A stretch of DNA of 34,257 nt from a virus. Of the stretch, positions 7,266-18,689 are shown piece by piece. The notes under the pieces are model-generated. The model did no database searches, was not told the origin of the DNA, and was given only the letters and a program-made list of their open reading frames with translations. The first letter of the stretch is position 1; each line of letters begins with the position of its first letter. Both the position numbers and the translations under genes were made by a program. The stretch covers positions 1 through 34,257 of the IMG/VR virus record IMGVR_UViG_3300017751_000088; one strand, given 5' to 3'.

Positions 7266-10200
7266 TTAATAACCTCCTTTTAAGGTATAGATAGTAGTAG
7301 GGGACACAATGTCTAATATCCCATTTTCCGTTTCAATATACACTGAGTTCAACTCTTCAAATACTTTTTCTACAGAAGTAACAGTGCTATTTTTTAATTT
7401 ATCGCCTATTTTTATATTCTCAGGAGTTACTGTTGTTCCGTCAAGCTTAAACATAGGGTGATCATTCGTTATTTTTAATTCATTATTTATAATATAGTAG
7501 TGATCTCTAGTGTGATTCTTAATAATACTGGTAACTAGTGTCTCTCCTTCTTGTGTTAGTATTGAATCTCCTTTTACTAAAGTATCTACTGCAACTAAAG
7601 TGTTACCCGACAATTCAACTAAAGAATCAGGGCTTACGCACTTAGCCGACGCATCAAAGAAAGACGCCGTAGAAGCAGCAGATACACTACTAAAGCTTAA
7701 AGTACAAGTGACCGTTTGAGAATTGTTTCCTGAGGGAGAGTTACTTTGACTCCAACCACTAGGAAGACTTCCTGTTTGCCACTGCACTTTTTCAGTGCTA
7801 GAATTAGATGTTAGCGTTCTAGTTGCTGTACTGGTAGTACTACCTGTCTGTCTTGTCCACGTTACAGTAGTGGTACCACTCTGTGCTCTGACTACGGTTG
7901 ACCTACTCACTGTTACTGCCGTTGGAGATACTCCGTTAGGTCCTGGAGGGCCCTGGGGTCCTTGTGGTCCTTGACCGCCTGGAGGTCCTGGATTACCGGA
8001 ACCGCCTGCAGGTCCTAAGGGACCGGCCGGCCCATTAGGTCCTTGGGGTCCTTGTGGGCCCGCGGGTCCTTGAGCCCCAGCAGGGCCTGTTGCGCCTTGG
8101 GGCCCCACCGGTCCTGTGCCTCCAGCAGCACCAGAAGGTCCTGTGCCACCTGTAGGGCCGGTATTACCTTGTGGTCCTTGTGGTCCCTGTGGACCAGCAG
8201 CTCCTGTAAGCCCTTGAGACCCTGTAGGGCCTGTGGGGCCCTGATTACCTTGTGGACCTGTAGCTCCTGTTGGGCCTGTTTGTCCTTCAGTAATTAAAGG
8301 ATCTCCAAAGCTGCCAGAGACTAAAGCAGTACTACTTAACGCTGTACCTATAATAGTGTGTGTTACACCCGTCACCCCGCCGGATATTTGAGTTGCATTT
8401 GCAAACCAACGGCTAGAAGTTTGTTCATCTACTGTGAACCAGTACCCTTGAGCTCCATTATAAAAAGTGGGAGTAAGCTTGGTCATATCAGATACCGCAG
8501 AGCTGCCTCCTGCAAATACTTGAACCCAAAAAGAAGTATCTGACTGAGGAACAGTGCTGCGACCAGTATGTGCCTGAGTAGCTGCCCAAACTTTACTACT
8601 ATGCTGTCTTACACTACCTAGCGCATAAGTACCTCCGCTGGACCAGTTTGATATCGAAGGGCTGTTATCGAGAGTTGTTCTCGCTGCTCCGTTATAGAAT
8701 AAGAACGCACTTAACCCATCAGGTCCTGCTGCGCCTGCGGAACCTGCTGCTCCTCCTGGGCCTTGAGCTCCGATGACTCCTTGTGGGCCTGTAGCACCTG
8801 CAGGGCCTGTAGGACCCCCTGGCCCTTGAGCCCCAGGAACACCCTGTGGACCTTGCTCTCCTGGGGCCCCGTCGGGACCAGGAACGCCTTGAGCGCCTTG
8901 TGGTCCCTGGATACCGCGCTTGCTCTTTGTTATAGTTTGAACTCTCTGATAGGTATTAGCTCTACCTAAACTATCTGTTACAACTATAGTGAAGCTTACT
9001 GTGCCGACATCCTGAGTGAAGCCTGTAATTTCACCCAATGCATAACTATTAGTTCCTATAGTAGGAGTGCTATCTATAGTTACGCCTGTTGAAGGTACTA
9101 CACTCGTTACTCTGAAAGAAGGCTCCGTGTAGGGAGCTGTGCCGTCATAAGGAAGCTGAACATCTCCTATAAAAGCTGTAATGGTGGTGCCTGAGTTAGC
9201 AAATGAAGAAACTACTCCGTTTGCTTGTGCAATTATAGAAACGTTATCATTAGTTAAATTTACTACAGGCGCATCTTGCGCTCCGTCTGATACGCCAACT
9301 TGTCCACCAGTCGCACTCGCAGGAAAATAAGTAGAGAATACTTCTCTAGGAGCTACTCCTGAGCTTCTTTGACTAACTACCAGAACTGCGTATCTTACCC
9401 AATAGTAAAAAGTTTGTTTACCCGCACCTGTTACAGCGTCTGTAAATACATCTCCCTTTGAAATGCCAACAATTTTAGCATTAGACCTATTATTATCGTT
9501 AGATCTCCAGATCTGAACACTATAACTAGCTGGATTAAATTTAGTGATATTAGTCCAGCTAAGAGCGATGCCGCCTCGATCAGTTTGAGTAGCGGAAAGA
9601 TTACTAGGAGCTGCCGGAGCGGGTAGATTTGCTGCTATGCCTTCTACTGCTACAATGTCTCCCGGGTTATCGGATTGAACTATGTAAGCATTGTCTTCGT
9701 GCTCTTCGGCGGTAACTTGTACTAAACAATTATTCTTAAAGTTTAAGTTAGTGATTCTAAAGTACTTATTAGTCCAGCCGAATCTAGGATGAGTTATTCT
9801 TATAACATCACCTGCAACTAATAAAATAGCCCAAGGTCCTAATGTGAAGTTAATCTTAAGGCCTGCTCTAGATTGGTCTAAATATTGTTTAGCGTTTACT
9901 CTAGCATTGTAGTAATTACTTACATAAGGGGAATCAACTTTGCCCTTCTTAGGAACCATTCTGTCTTCTTTTAGATAGTTGGAATTAAATAATACCACAG
10001 ATCTTGGTTCAAATCTATTTTGAGGATCGTTTATATTAACGTCTACATGATTAAAAGTACCTTTCTGGCCCGCATCTTCTACATCTATGCTACCTATTAT
10101 ATCTAAGGCATTAATTTCATTTACTGCGTAGCTCTCTCCTGCTGTTGAAGTGTAAGAAGTGGCTGCTCCAGCAGCAGATTCAACATCTAAAAAGTACTTA

Positions 10201-13200
10201 CCATTCGAGTATCGAATTAAACCATTGAAGTGCCCTAGCATACTGTTAATATTTGCAAATACAGGTCTTTTTGTATCAAGTACTACGTTAGTTTGGTGAC
10301 GAGTAACCTCTCTTTGATTATGAGACTCCCATCCCATATATCTCCAATACTTAACACTATCTGAATCATATAATTCATACCCAGAATTAAATAACTCGGA
10401 AGCAGTGTCATAAGACATTACTAGAGGATTTCCATCAAAGTTACCTATACCGGAGCCTAAAGTAATAGTACTTGATCCACTACCTGAAACCTTTTCAAGA
10501 TTGAAGGCGGTTACTACATTACTATTAGTGTTAGCAGCACTTACTCCGTCCGCCGTTGCTTGGTATAAAGTACCTAGATTATAGTATAGTTCTCCGGTAT
10601 AGAAGTATTTCCAATCTGCCCATCTATTACCAAGCTTTCCTACTACGTCTGTAAAAGTAACTTGAGTTCTTGCAGTTCCATTAATTGTTACGGAAGAAAC
10701 ACTTTCCACAGTCCCTTGGAACAGTGTTTTTGAAGATACAACATGTTTGTATACAGCTCCTACGGCTATGGTTGAGGTAGTGCTAGATATAACTGTTACG
10801 TCAGATCTAGTATCGCACTTACGCGCTGCAGTCAGGAAAGAATCCATATCTAAATCGGCTTCTAAATCCAGACCCGCACCATACCTAGAGCTGGTCATAT
10901 AGTCTAAGAATTGAATTGCAGGGTTAATGCTTACTCTAATATCATCGGCAGGAAATATCTTATAGGTATCTGAAACTTTGGGAATATTATCATACTCCCA
11001 TGCAGTATCTACAGTAGCAACTTTTGCTGAACCATTGTAATCCGAAATAGTACGTCTTTGTACTGTTGTGCTACCATCTGCGTGTATATTTGTTAGCTCT
11101 ATAGTTAAACCGTTATAGATATCATCAGTACTAGAAGCACTAGATGCTAGAGCTATACCGTCTTTTACAGTTACAAATTTATTTACAAGAGTCGAAGACC
11201 CTGTACCCGTACTGCCAAGACCTGAGATAACAGAACCTGAGTATGTAAACTCAAAACTGTTTAACCAGTCAACTCCACCTGTCAAGAAATTTCCGGTAGA
11301 TGTTATTGATACTTTACGGCCTGCTGCTAGTGCTGCAACATATGCTGCTGTTCCCGTACCTATATTGACTTCGGCCGAGTTATTATCGGAAGCTGCGGCT
11401 GCACTTGCTACTTGTCTCTGTAAAATCTCAGGAACTACGCCTGAGTTCTCAACGTGATTATGAGCTGCTACGTGATAGACTTTACTACCACTTTGCATGT
11501 AAAAACTTGTTTCTGTAGTAGAACCTGTAGGGTCACTAGCAAAGCGTACCCTTGTAGAAAGGGTTCCATCCATTCTAGTTAAAGTATATCTATCAGCAAT
11601 AGTAGTAGTGGTAATAGTACTATTGTTACTAGTTTTTTTAATAGTTACTGTTTCGCCTATATTAAACGAAGTGAGAGCAGTATCAGAAGACTCGTACCCT
11701 GCATGTTGCTCATAAGAATAGTCATAATTATAGCATCTTATTCCTTTACCTCGTACGACAAAGTCTAAGGAAGGTATAGTTGTCTCACCTTCTCCAATTT
11801 GGTAGTTTGCCACTACGTACGCAGTATCTAGTAAGGCATGATTCGCTCCCCAATAGTCTGAGGAGCCGCTGTAATACGTAGACCCTACTTTAAAATTACT
11901 AGCATTTTGTACGAGTACAGAGTTGGCTCTTTGCTCAGGTTTACCAGTATGTACAGTAAGACTCGCGGTCAGAGGAGTACTGAAAAAAGTAGACGCTTCA
12001 TGAGTTAGACCTGACCCTTGGGTAGTTGCACCTCCTGAGTTAAAGGTAACTACAGGTGTAGGTAGCGGCTCACTTCTAGCGTGCGCTCCTCTACCTTCTG
12101 AGTCCCATGTATTGAAACCTTGAGAAAATGAATGAGACAGTGCATTAAATGTTCCAGAGAAACGAACTCTAGGGGCAAGAGTGTCTCCTCTATCCATTCG
12201 CCCAGAGCAAAGTACATCTATAGTATTTTCAGATGTTTGAGAGGAGCGAGTGTCAAAATCGTTAGAATCTATACATATTGAAGACGTGTCATCCATATAG
12301 ATATCATAAATACCGCCTATCTCTCCTTCTGAGATTGCATAGGCCACAAAAACTTGTTTTGAGTCACTTGCTAAAGTGTCTACAAATACAGGTATGCTAT
12401 CCAACTTATTTACACCATAAACCACGGGCAAATACTTTGCATCTAGATTAAAGCGTAAATCTACTTCTCTGTCTACATCTACTTCGTACTCGTAAGTTCT
12501 GTACTTCTTTGATCCATACCAGGTTCTTTTCACAGTAGTTCTAATTCTACTTTCTTTAACCTGATAAGTAGAAACTAAATTAACAGCTTGCTCGCTATGT
12601 AAGAACCCTAAGTCAGTAGCATAGGACGGTCTATGAACGCTCTCTCTGTCTGGTCTATTATTTGCGTCTAAAGCTCTATGCTGGGCGTCAGAAGTAAGTC
12701 TACCACTAACTCTACTAAAATCTGACCAATGACTAGTGACAGACCACGACACACTGGCCGCAGAGGTAACGTCATCAGTTAATTTTCCGGATGCAATTAT
12801 ACCTTTGAATAGTAGGTAAGGTTTGCCAATAATAAGTCCTTCAGAGTCTAGGTGTGCCTTATATACATAAACATCTCTGTTTATGTAGCCGGCATAACTA
12901 CTATCGCTACGAATATTTAGAATACCCTGAACTTCTGGACTACAAAAATTTAAACTATAGACAACACCTGTTTCACTTGTAAGTGTGGACATACCTGTCA
13001 CACTTGCAGTTTTATTGTTATTAGAAAAAGAGTTTATTCTTATTTTTTTAGTATCATTATTACCGGAGCCACTTAGTAGCTCTATTAAGTCTCCCTCTCT
13101 GAAGCCCGCTTCTACTAAATCTTGTGTAGCTGTAATGCTAGAAGAAGTTATATTTAGGCTAGTAATTAATGAAGTGTTAAGAGCTGCAGCAGATACTTTT

Positions 13201-13496
13201 AAATTAATAGAGGACGTCTTAGCTTGAGTACTCTCTGACATGTCCCCCACACTTATTAATTTATTTGCAATGTATGTTTGAGGTCCATTGTTATTATTTT
13301 GTACATCTTGTGACAGATCATCAAATACTATGTCTATAGAGCCATCACTTATATAAGCGTAATCTGTTGCTTTACGCGCACTCTTGCCTCCTGTCGTAAC
13401 GACAGGCTTTTCAAACTTAACAAGGTGTGCATACGCAAACGGTTCATTCTCTAGTAAAGAATCTACTAATCCGCTGTCTAAATCTCTTATTGCCAT
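7266..13496 (-). CDS. Giant tail-tip (J-like) protein with FN3, collagen-like repeats and C-terminal Hint domain
   Basis: 2076 residues, following the distal tail gene with a TAATG overlap. The N-terminal two thirds ([19 protein letters not shown]...) occupies the place of lambda gpJ-type tail-tip proteins. At about 1290-1385 lies an FN3 domain ([35 protein letters not shown]). Collagen-like Gly-X-Y blocks run at about 1528-1594 and 1737-1854, separated by a globular segment of about 140 residues. After a short beta domain a Hint domain starts at C1953 ([11 protein letters not shown]), with the block-B motif TNDH (T2010-H2013) and HTRDHYYI before it. No C-terminal Asn plus Cys/Ser/Thr junction and no C-extein is visible, so splicing is unlikely; N-S shift and cleavage remain possible. 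It probably binds the receptor and seals the tail tip. Hint and collagen identifications are read from sequence; function is inference. Confidence 0.85.
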   Translation of the reverse strand: MAIRDLDSGLVDSLLENEPFAYAHLVKFEKPVVTTGGKSARKATDYAYISDGSIDIVFDDLSQDVQNNNNGPQTYIANKLISVGDMSESTQAKTSSINLKVSAAALNTSLITSLNITSSSITATQDLVEAGFREGDLIELLSGSGNNDTKKIRINSFSNNNKTASVTGMSTLTSETGVVYSLNFCSPEVQGILNIRSDSSYAGYINRDVYVYKAHLDSEGLIIGKPYLLFKGIIASGKLTDDVTSAASVSWSVTSHWSDFSRVSGRLTSDAQHRALDANNRPDRESVHRPSYATDLGFLHSEQAVNLVSTYQVKESRIRTTVKRTWYGSKKYRTYEYEVDVDREVDLRFNLDAKYLPVVYGVNKLDSIPVFVDTLASDSKQVFVAYAISEGEIGGIYDIYMDDTSSICIDSNDFDTRSSQTSENTIDVLCSGRMDRGDTLAPRVRFSGTFNALSHSFSQGFNTWDSEGRGAHARSEPLPTPVVTFNSGGATTQGSGLTHEASTFFSTPLTASLTVHTGKPEQRANSVLVQNASNFKVGSTYYSGSSDYWGANHALLDTAYVVANYQIGEGETTIPSLDFVVRGKGIRCYNYDYSYEQHAGYESSDTALTSFNIGETVTIKKTSNNSTITTTTIADRYTLTRMDGTLSTRVRFASDPTGSTTETSFYMQSGSKVYHVAAHNHVENSGVVPEILQRQVASAAAASDNNSAEVNIGTGTAAYVAALAAGRKVSITSTGNFLTGGVDWLNSFEFTYSGSVISGLGSTGTGSSTLVNKFVTVKDGIALASSASSTDDIYNGLTIELTNIHADGSTTVQRRTISDYNGSAKVATVDTAWEYDNIPKVSDTYKIFPADDIRVSINPAIQFLDYMTSSRYGAGLDLEADLDMDSFLTAARKCDTRSDVTVISSTTSTIAVGAVYKHVVSSKTLFQGTVESVSSVTINGTARTQVTFTDVVGKLGNRWADWKYFYTGELYYNLGTLYQATADGVSAANTNSNVVTAFNLEKVSGSGSSTITLGSGIGNFDGNPLVMSYDTASELFNSGYELYDSDSVKYWRYMGWESHNQREVTRHQTNVVLDTKRPVFANINSMLGHFNGLIRYSNGKYFLDVESAAGAATSYTSTAGESYAVNEINALDIIGSIDVEDAGQKGTFNHVDVNINDPQNRFEPRSVVLFNSNYLKEDRMVPKKGKVDSPYVSNYYNARVNAKQYLDQSRAGLKINFTLGPWAILLVAGDVIRITHPRFGWTNKYFRITNLNFKNNCLVQVTAEEHEDNAYIVQSDNPGDIVAVEGIAANLPAPAAPSNLSATQTDRGGIALSWTNITKFNPASYSVQIWRSNDNNRSNAKIVGISKGDVFTDAVTGAGKQTFYYWVRYAVLVVSQRSSGVAPREVFSTYFPASATGGQVGVSDGAQDAPVVNLTNDNVSIIAQANGVVSSFANSGTTITAFIGDVQLPYDGTAPYTEPSFRVTSVVPSTGVTIDSTPTIGTNSYALGEITGFTQDVGTVSFTIVVTDSLGRANTYQRVQTITKSKRGIQGPQGAQGVPGPDGAPGEQGPQGVPGAQGPGGPTGPAGATGPQGVIGAQGPGGAAGSAGAAGPDGLSAFLFYNGAARTTLDNSPSISNWSSGGTYALGSVRQHSSKVWAATQAHTGRSTVPQSDTSFWVQVFAGGSSAVSDMTKLTPTFYNGAQGYWFTVDEQTSSRWFANATQISGGVTGVTHTIIGTALSSTALVSGSFGDPLITEGQTGPTGATGPQGNQGPTGPTGSQGLTGAAGPQGPQGPQGNTGPTGGTGPSGAAGGTGPVGPQGATGPAGAQGPAGPQGPQGPNGPAGPLGPAGGSGNPGPPGGQGPQGPQGPPGPNGVSPTAVTVSRSTVVRAQSGTTTVTWTRQTGSTTSTATRTLTSNSSTEKVQWQTGSLPSGWSQSNSPSGNNSQTVTCTLSFSSVSAASTASFFDASAKCVSPDSLVELSGNTLVAVDTLVKGDSILTQEGETLVTSIIKNHTRDHYYIINNELKITNDHPMFKLDGTTVTPENIKIGDKLKNSTVTSVEKVFEELNSVYIETENGILDIVSPTTIYTLKGGY
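7930..8290 (-). repeat. Collagen-like Gly-X-Y repeat block 2
   Basis: A continuous series of Gly-X-Y triplets, rich in GPQ, GPA and GPT, encodes about 118 residues (about 1737-1854) of the tail-tip protein. The plus strand shows recurrent cctgt/ggtcctt 9-base units, so the DNA itself is repetitive and could vary in length by slippage. Many Pro residues lie in the X position (GPQ, GPT); fewer are in the Y position that vertebrate prolyl hydroxylase prefers (GPP, GLP-type). Confidence 0.9.
8705..8915 (-). repeat. Collagen-like Gly-X-Y repeat block 1
   Basis: About 67 residues (about 1528-1594) of Gly-X-Y triplets in the tail-tip protein, beginning [16 protein letters not shown], including GVPG triplets with Pro in the Y position. 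A globular domain of about 140 residues separates it from the longer second block. Triple-helix formation would fit a trimeric central tail fibre. Confidence 0.9.
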
Positions 13497-14221
13497 TACT
13501 GTACTTCTTCTAGGCTTAACGAAAACTGATATAAGTTATCTGTATTTAATGAATATTGTTGAACGTCTTTTGCTATTACTTTGATTAACGGATTATGAAA
13601 AACAAAGTCATCAGCTGCAGCTACTGCCTTCTGCAATCCTGGTACAAAATGAATTCTTACTTGACTAGAGGTAGGCTGTGGTTGTCCACTTTGATAATCA
13701 CTACTATTCTCTACCCGAGTTACCATGTAAGTTTTGGTGTGATTTGAGTTAGATCCGTCTATAGTAAATAAATCGCCAGGAAGAGGAGTTTTATTAGTAG
13801 TATTGCTATAACCACCTTTACCTAATAGAGCTTTGGTAGCTCCTGCAGCTAAAGTTGATGTAGCGTCTAGATTAACTGTATCTGTCCAATTAGCAAAAGA
13901 TATATCTTGAGGGACTCTATGCTGAGGTAGAGACACATAAAAAGGGGTTAGACCACCTCTTTTACCTAAAATAAAAGTATAGATATTTTCAAAATCTGCT
14001 CTTATCATTGGATTATACTTAATGTTTATTGTCCACTTATGGGCGGCTACTGCACGTGCGAGCAGCCTTCCTGAGTTAGTAAAATCTTTAATGATGGGCT
14101 GATTAGAAGTCAGCTGGACTGACGCAAACCCCGGGCCTGCGTCTCCTGCTACTTGACCTGCTGTTCCAATAGCGTTATTTGGATCAGGTAAAACATTTTG
14201 AAAATTTGCAAATTGTGCCAT
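13496..14221 (-). CDS. Distal tail / minor tail protein
   Basis: 241 residues between the tape measure and the tail-tip gene, coupled to both by TAATG overlaps. Sequence features such as [14 protein letters not shown] near the start, [28 protein letters not shown] (described as an interval, residues about 62-90) and a central [10 protein letters not shown] turn are typical of the minor tail proteins that form the ring below the tail tube (lambda gpM/gpL or Dit position). No enzymatic motif is visible. It most likely adapts the hexameric tube to the trimeric tip. The assignment relies mainly on gene order, which is highly conserved in siphoviruses. Confidence 0.7.
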   Translation of the reverse strand: MAQFANFQNVLPDPNNAIGTAGQVAGDAGPGFASVQLTSNQPIIKDFTNSGRLLARAVAAHKWTINIKYNPMIRADFENIYTFILGKRGGLTPFYVSLPQHRVPQDISFANWTDTVNLDATSTLAAGATKALLGKGGYSNTTNKTPLPGDLFTIDGSNSNHTKTYMVTRVENSSDYQSGQPQPTSSQVRIHFVPGLQKAVAAADDFVFHNPLIKVIAKDVQQYSLNTDNLYQFSLSLEEVQ

Positions 14222-17200
14222 TAGTATCTACTCACTCCACCTGCAGATTGTGTAAACGTTGAAGTGTCTACGTCTTCTACAAAGTCCTGCCCATATGTAT
14301 TGGCGGCCTGTCTAATCATTCCTATGATATTTCCTCTTTGCGCGACAAGTAGGTCTTCTACTCCTGATGCGTCTACTGTATTGATATTGAAGCTCACATT
14401 ACTTACTCCGCCTGCTGCGATGTCATCATTAGGAACTATTCTGCCTGGCGTTTCAGGAACAAATAATTCTGGCCCCTGCTCTCCTACTACGAAGCCGGTA
14501 TTGCCTCCTTCAGCTCTATTCTTGTACCCGGAGAAAGCTGGCTTAAATGAGTCCATGCCGCCAGTACCTGATTCTCCCCTAGCGTACGCAAGCTCTCCTC
14601 TTGCTCCTCTTGACTTAGCTAGATCGGCAGTGCTATTTCTATCGCCAAGACTTACAGAAGAACCCCCTGCTGCGGACCCAACCCCTCCACCACCACCTTG
14701 ATAGGAGCTGGAGGCTATTATACCCATCTGTTTAGCACCCATAGCTACAACAAGTCCTGCTAACATTGCACCTACAATAGGCCCAGCGAATGGGCCTAAC
14801 ACTTGAGCGGAAGCATATGCTTGTATTGCACCTGTAGCTGTAGCTATAACCGTTTGAGCCATTTGCATCTTTTTATTTTGTTCAAACGCTTTTTTCTTTT
14901 CTGCGTCTTTCTTCTTCTCCATAGCAGCCAGTCTGCCTAATGATTCTTTTGACTTACCATCTCTCTTCTTCTCTGCTGCAATTTCATTGTCTATCTGGCG
15001 AATTCTTGCATCAGAAGCTGCTTTTTGTACTTCTGCATAAGAATTAAGCATAGCGCTTGCTACAGCCATACCCCCTACTAGTTTTTGACTAAGGGCAGAC
15101 TCGGAGTCTAAGTTTAGCAACGCATTTAATGATCCAGTAACATTTGCAATTCCGCCTGTTAGGGCTGCCATTAACTCGCCATTTTCTCCTAGTCTTTTAA
15201 ACTGTGCGTGAAGGTTATCAAAAGTATCCGTGACCCCGCCCAATAGACCTTGAAAGTTTTTTAAGTGCTCTCCTTGTAAATGGGGAGGTATAGAGCCTAT
15301 ATCGGTTATTGCATCTCCAAGGGAAGAGCCGGATCTCCTACTTAACTCATTAGCGGCTGCTACTTGTTTCGTAACCTTGGCTATTTCTAAACGGATCTCT
15401 AAAAGCTCTCTTTCTCTCTTTAGTCTTTCTTTTTCGGGTCCCTCACTCTGTACCAGTATCTCCGCGTCTTTGAGGGCTAGATCATTTAAAGATTTTTGAA
15501 CTTTTGCTTGAGCAGTTAAATTCTCTTTCTGATAGCCTACGGCCAGGGACGCTCTCAACGTATCTTTTGCGTTCTTGTGTTGGGATTCCTGTAGCGCAAT
15601 AAGTTTTTCACGAAACTCTTCGGTAGTAACGCCTGTCCCTGCTAAAGCGTCATTATATTTTTTCAACACTTCTGCCTGAGCCTTTAGGCCTAGTCCTAGT
15701 GTATCAATACCCCCTACTACTCCGTCCGCATTTGCCTTCAGAGAATTAAGCTCTCTAATTGCGACAAAAATATCTCCACTTCCCAAACTGTCTCTTAAAG
15801 AAGTTTTAAGTGTCTTGAGACCTTCCCTTAAAGCTTGTAGACCACTATTTACAGCAGCTCCAGCAGTTTCTAGCTCTATTAAAGTTTCTATGTCAGATTG
15901 CGTAAAAGCGTCCTTTGCTATTATACTTTGTAAGGTTGTAGCGTATTTGCTTGATACACCATCTAATGAAAGTAGAGCATCTTTTAGTGTAGTTATTGCG
16001 GCAGCCCTGTCAGTTTCTGAAAATAGTGCTCTTTCTACTATTTTAGGTGGAGCGCCCGCGTTTACTGGATCCGTGCCTGTGGGTAGTTCGTTTTGCCCTG
16101 GTTCTAATTTACCTATACCTTCGCTATATTTCCTGGTGGCTAATAGAGCTTGTAAACTACTAGATACAGAGAGTTGGGTTACTGCCTTAGCTTGACTTCC
16201 TACTTTGTCTAGTCCCTCAGGCATCAGTTTCAACCCGTCATTAATTTCATTTAAATCTGCTTTCAAGATAGCTACAGCCTCGTTAAAACGATCTAAAGCT
16301 TCTGCTGAAGCATTAGTATGCGCCGCATTATCTTGCATATTTTTAGCAAACGCTCCAAGCGAGGACCTATTATACGAATCAGCAAACGTAGTAGAAGCTG
16401 TGGAGAGGTAGTCAAACTCCTTTGCAAGGTTGCTAAGTACAGGCTTAGTTTCATCTAAGCCTTTATAGCCTGCTGCCATATCACTGATGAATTCTATCAT
16501 AGGAAACTTCTTTGGAGAAACTTCATTTACAGCCGTTAAAAACTTGTTAACTTTTTGAACTACGGAGTTTATAATCTGGTCCAGACCTTCAAGAATATTT
16601 CTAGCGGCGTCATTTAAGGATACTGCTATAGTATGAGGTATGCCCCTAAAAACATCGATGACGCTATCAGAAAAGCTAAGAAATCCTTCTATTAAGGAGT
16701 TAATGGCGGGAGTTGCTACTTGTTTTATTTTATCCGCAAAACTAACTATACTAATTGTTATATCATAGAAGTTTTCTTTAAGAGTCTTAAACATCTCTAT
16801 TAACATTGTTAAAATGCCAATAAATCCTGCTAACTTAAATGCTGCACCAACTGCTTTTCCTACTAAGCCTAAGCCTTTTGTGACTGTCTTTAGTGCGCCG
16901 ACTCCTTTAGTTTTTAAGTAACCAAAAAATCTAGTGGCCTGTAGTCTGCCTACTACAAAAGTATCTTTTATTGCTCGCCCTAAAGTACGAGACTTTACTT
17001 CCATACTGGTAAAGGACTTGTTGAAATCTCTAACAAGTTCTATATTTACACCCTTAAATACGCCTTTAGTAATTTCACCATGTCTTCTATAAGAATGCTC
17101 TGCATCTGCCAGTACTTTCTTTAGTTGTCCTTTCTGAGCAGGGGATAAAGCTACTCCTTGGTTTACTTTTTGAACAAGCTTACTTCCATCTCCTTTTGAA

Positions 17201-18294
17201 GCGTTTAACAGCTCGCTAGAGCTTGACTTTATAGAGGTTATCTTTCTGGACTGTACATCTGCTTCTGCAGCTTTTACTGCGGCTCTGTACTCTTCAAGAT
17301 CTTGTTTAGCCTTAGCTAAGCTTGTGCTAGACTGCTTTTCCATCTCACTAATTTTATTTGTCAAACCTTCCATAGGTATAGCAGCTTTAAGAATGCTAAG
17401 CCCTAGCAATCCGAAAACGGCAACGGCAGCAGCTCCAGATCTATTAATAAGATTGGCTATACCTTCGAATAGGGGCAATACATACTGTGCTCCTGTCTTT
17501 ACTAGGTCTTCTAAGGTTTTGGCTAATTTAACAAAAGGATTACTAGCAGCCTCAACATCCCCAAACAAAGTATTAAGCTGTCTTTGAGTTTCTATCAGTA
17601 CTGCTTGGCTTCTTTGAAAATCGTTTAACTCGTCTCTGTTTAGACTGATTGCTTCTGCGTATCTTCGAGTCGCATCCTCCAATCTTAGTGTAATACCTAA
17701 TTCGTCTAATAGCTCTGGCTCAGCTTTTGAAGCACCCCTAACTAATCTGTCAAAAGAGTCAGCAAAATCTCTACCCAATGCAGTAGAAGCTTTTCGTGCT
17801 CCCTTCGCTAAGTCTTCTAACTGCTTGGGGGAGAAACCCTTAGCTAATCCGATTGCGGAAGCGGAAGCTGCTTCTTGGAATCCAAGCATTCCATCAGATG
17901 CTTCTCTTAATCTATTAGTAATAGATCCTAGAGCTGCTCCTGTATTTCTAGCAAAAGCTAGTTGGGACTGCTCTAATATCTTTACATCTGCTGCATTTTT
18001 CAAAAATCCGAAAGCGGCAGTTAAAGCAAATATATTAGCAGCTAATACTGCGTATGCAGGAACTAGACCTCCACCAATAGTTTGAGCCTGTTTAGCAAAA
18101 CCTTTAGTAGAGTTAGCCCCTAATTGTGCGGTGCCTTTCTCTAGTTTATTAAATCGATTTTTCTTATTACTAAGCTTATCCGTTGAGGTGCCGAGTTTGT
18201 CGGTAGCGGCTGCAGCAGCTTTTGCTTCTTTTGCAACGACATTAAGAGACCCGTCATCGTCTACTTTGATTGTCAACTTTACTGTATTAGCCAC
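14221..18294 (-). CDS. Tape measure protein
   Basis: 1357 residues, starting with GTG at 18294 that overlaps the upstream stop (TAGTG). It has long Ala/Lys/Glu-rich helices, hydrophobic segments near 75-100, 285-305 and 470-495, and another near 1160-1210 (AQVLGPFAGPIVGAMLAGL). The C-terminal part contains a Gly/Ser-rich linker and GFVVGEQGPELFVPETPGR, a motif I recognise from many tape measure C-termini. Known role: it fills the tail tube, fixes tail length, and helps DNA entry through the host membrane. At about 0.15 nm per residue the tail would be roughly 200 nm, an inference. Position after the chaperone frames supports the call. Confidence 0.93.
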   Translation of the reverse strand: MANTVKLTIKVDDDGSLNVVAKEAKAAAAATDKLGTSTDKLSNKKNRFNKLEKGTAQLGANSTKGFAKQAQTIGGGLVPAYAVLAANIFALTAAFGFLKNAADVKILEQSQLAFARNTGAALGSITNRLREASDGMLGFQEAASASAIGLAKGFSPKQLEDLAKGARKASTALGRDFADSFDRLVRGASKAEPELLDELGITLRLEDATRRYAEAISLNRDELNDFQRSQAVLIETQRQLNTLFGDVEAASNPFVKLAKTLEDLVKTGAQYVLPLFEGIANLINRSGAAAVAVFGLLGLSILKAAIPMEGLTNKISEMEKQSSTSLAKAKQDLEEYRAAVKAAEADVQSRKITSIKSSSSELLNASKGDGSKLVQKVNQGVALSPAQKGQLKKVLADAEHSYRRHGEITKGVFKGVNIELVRDFNKSFTSMEVKSRTLGRAIKDTFVVGRLQATRFFGYLKTKGVGALKTVTKGLGLVGKAVGAAFKLAGFIGILTMLIEMFKTLKENFYDITISIVSFADKIKQVATPAINSLIEGFLSFSDSVIDVFRGIPHTIAVSLNDAARNILEGLDQIINSVVQKVNKFLTAVNEVSPKKFPMIEFISDMAAGYKGLDETKPVLSNLAKEFDYLSTASTTFADSYNRSSLGAFAKNMQDNAAHTNASAEALDRFNEAVAILKADLNEINDGLKLMPEGLDKVGSQAKAVTQLSVSSSLQALLATRKYSEGIGKLEPGQNELPTGTDPVNAGAPPKIVERALFSETDRAAAITTLKDALLSLDGVSSKYATTLQSIIAKDAFTQSDIETLIELETAGAAVNSGLQALREGLKTLKTSLRDSLGSGDIFVAIRELNSLKANADGVVGGIDTLGLGLKAQAEVLKKYNDALAGTGVTTEEFREKLIALQESQHKNAKDTLRASLAVGYQKENLTAQAKVQKSLNDLALKDAEILVQSEGPEKERLKRERELLEIRLEIAKVTKQVAAANELSRRSGSSLGDAITDIGSIPPHLQGEHLKNFQGLLGGVTDTFDNLHAQFKRLGENGELMAALTGGIANVTGSLNALLNLDSESALSQKLVGGMAVASAMLNSYAEVQKAASDARIRQIDNEIAAEKKRDGKSKESLGRLAAMEKKKDAEKKKAFEQNKKMQMAQTVIATATGAIQAYASAQVLGPFAGPIVGAMLAGLVVAMGAKQMGIIASSSYQGGGGGVGSAAGGSSVSLGDRNSTADLAKSRGARGELAYARGESGTGGMDSFKPAFSGYKNRAEGGNTGFVVGEQGPELFVPETPGRIVPNDDIAAGGVSNVSFNINTVDASGVEDLLVAQRGNIIGMIRQAANTYGQDFVEDVDTSTFTQSAGGVSRY

Positions 18295-18614
18295 TATTTT
18301 TTTCTCTTTAGCTTATCATGCTGCTTCTTTAATTGTTCAGAAGACTTTTTGATAGCTCTTGCGTCTAGCCAGGATAAAATATCTAAAAAGAACTCTTTAT
18401 CCTCTATAACGTGCAACTCTAAGTAATAAACAAGATTCGTATAATCTTTACCTACATATCCTATATCTGGGTACATCCTGTCTCCCAGAGAATTAAAAGT
18501 ACTTATAGCGTTAAGCACTATATCAGGGAAATCTTCCCATGCGGGAGGCACTTCTGAATCTATAGGCTCTTTGCCTAATTGCTCCATCATCATGAAGTAC
18601 TTGTCTTGGGTCAT
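18294..18614 (-). CDS. Second tail-assembly chaperone frame (gpT-like), probably made by frameshift
   Basis: 106 residues from an ATG at 18614, lying between the first chaperone gene and the tape measure. It has DIVLNAISTFNSLGDR, YYLELHVIEDKEFFLDILSW and a highly basic C-terminus (QLKKQHDKLKRKK), in line with the C-terminal part of frameshifted chaperones such as lambda gpGT. The ATG has no good ribosome site: GGGG abuts it directly. The frame is open upstream to 18689, so translation could enter from the first chaperone by a +1 or -2 shift. It may therefore exist mainly as the C-terminal extension of the 149-residue protein. The existence of the protein is likely; the mode of expression is inference. 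Confidence 0.7.
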   Translation of the reverse strand: MTQDKYFMMMEQLGKEPIDSEVPPAWEDFPDIVLNAISTFNSLGDRMYPDIGYVGKDYTNLVYYLELHVIEDKEFFLDILSWLDARAIKKSSEQLKKQHDKLKRKK

Positions 18615-18624
18615 CCCCGTTTCA

Positions 18625-18689
18625 CTATTCTGGAATAGTTTTTCCAGCCGGCTTATTGTTTGGCTTTTTTGATCTTGTACGAAAGTTCT
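18625..18689 (-). promoter_or_regulatory. Candidate programmed frameshift window between chaperone frames
   Basis: The second chaperone frame is +1 relative to the first and is free of stops from 18689 to the first gene's TAG at 18625. Two slip points are visible: TTT-C at 18684-18681 (Phe tRNA could move +1), and a run of six A's followed by G (18670-18664, read tcA-AAA-AAG), where Lys tRNA could move -2 onto AAA. A -1 slip at the A-AAA-AAG heptamer would instead hit a stop after three codons. Confidence 0.5.

Noticed and set aside
7266-7640. A splicing intein in the tail-tip protein
   Set aside because: There is no C-extein and no terminal Asn plus Cys/Ser/Thr, so full splicing is not supported; only a Hint domain is claimed.
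7930-8915. CRISPR-like array suggested by regularly repeated short units
   Set aside because: Units are 9-base codon repeats with no unique spacers of constant length; they encode collagen triplets.
8043-8969. Plus-strand Cys- and Ser-rich frames over the collagen-like repeats
   Set aside because: Their regular Cys/Leu/Trp/Ser spacing is only the antisense reading of Gly-Pro-Gln triplet DNA.
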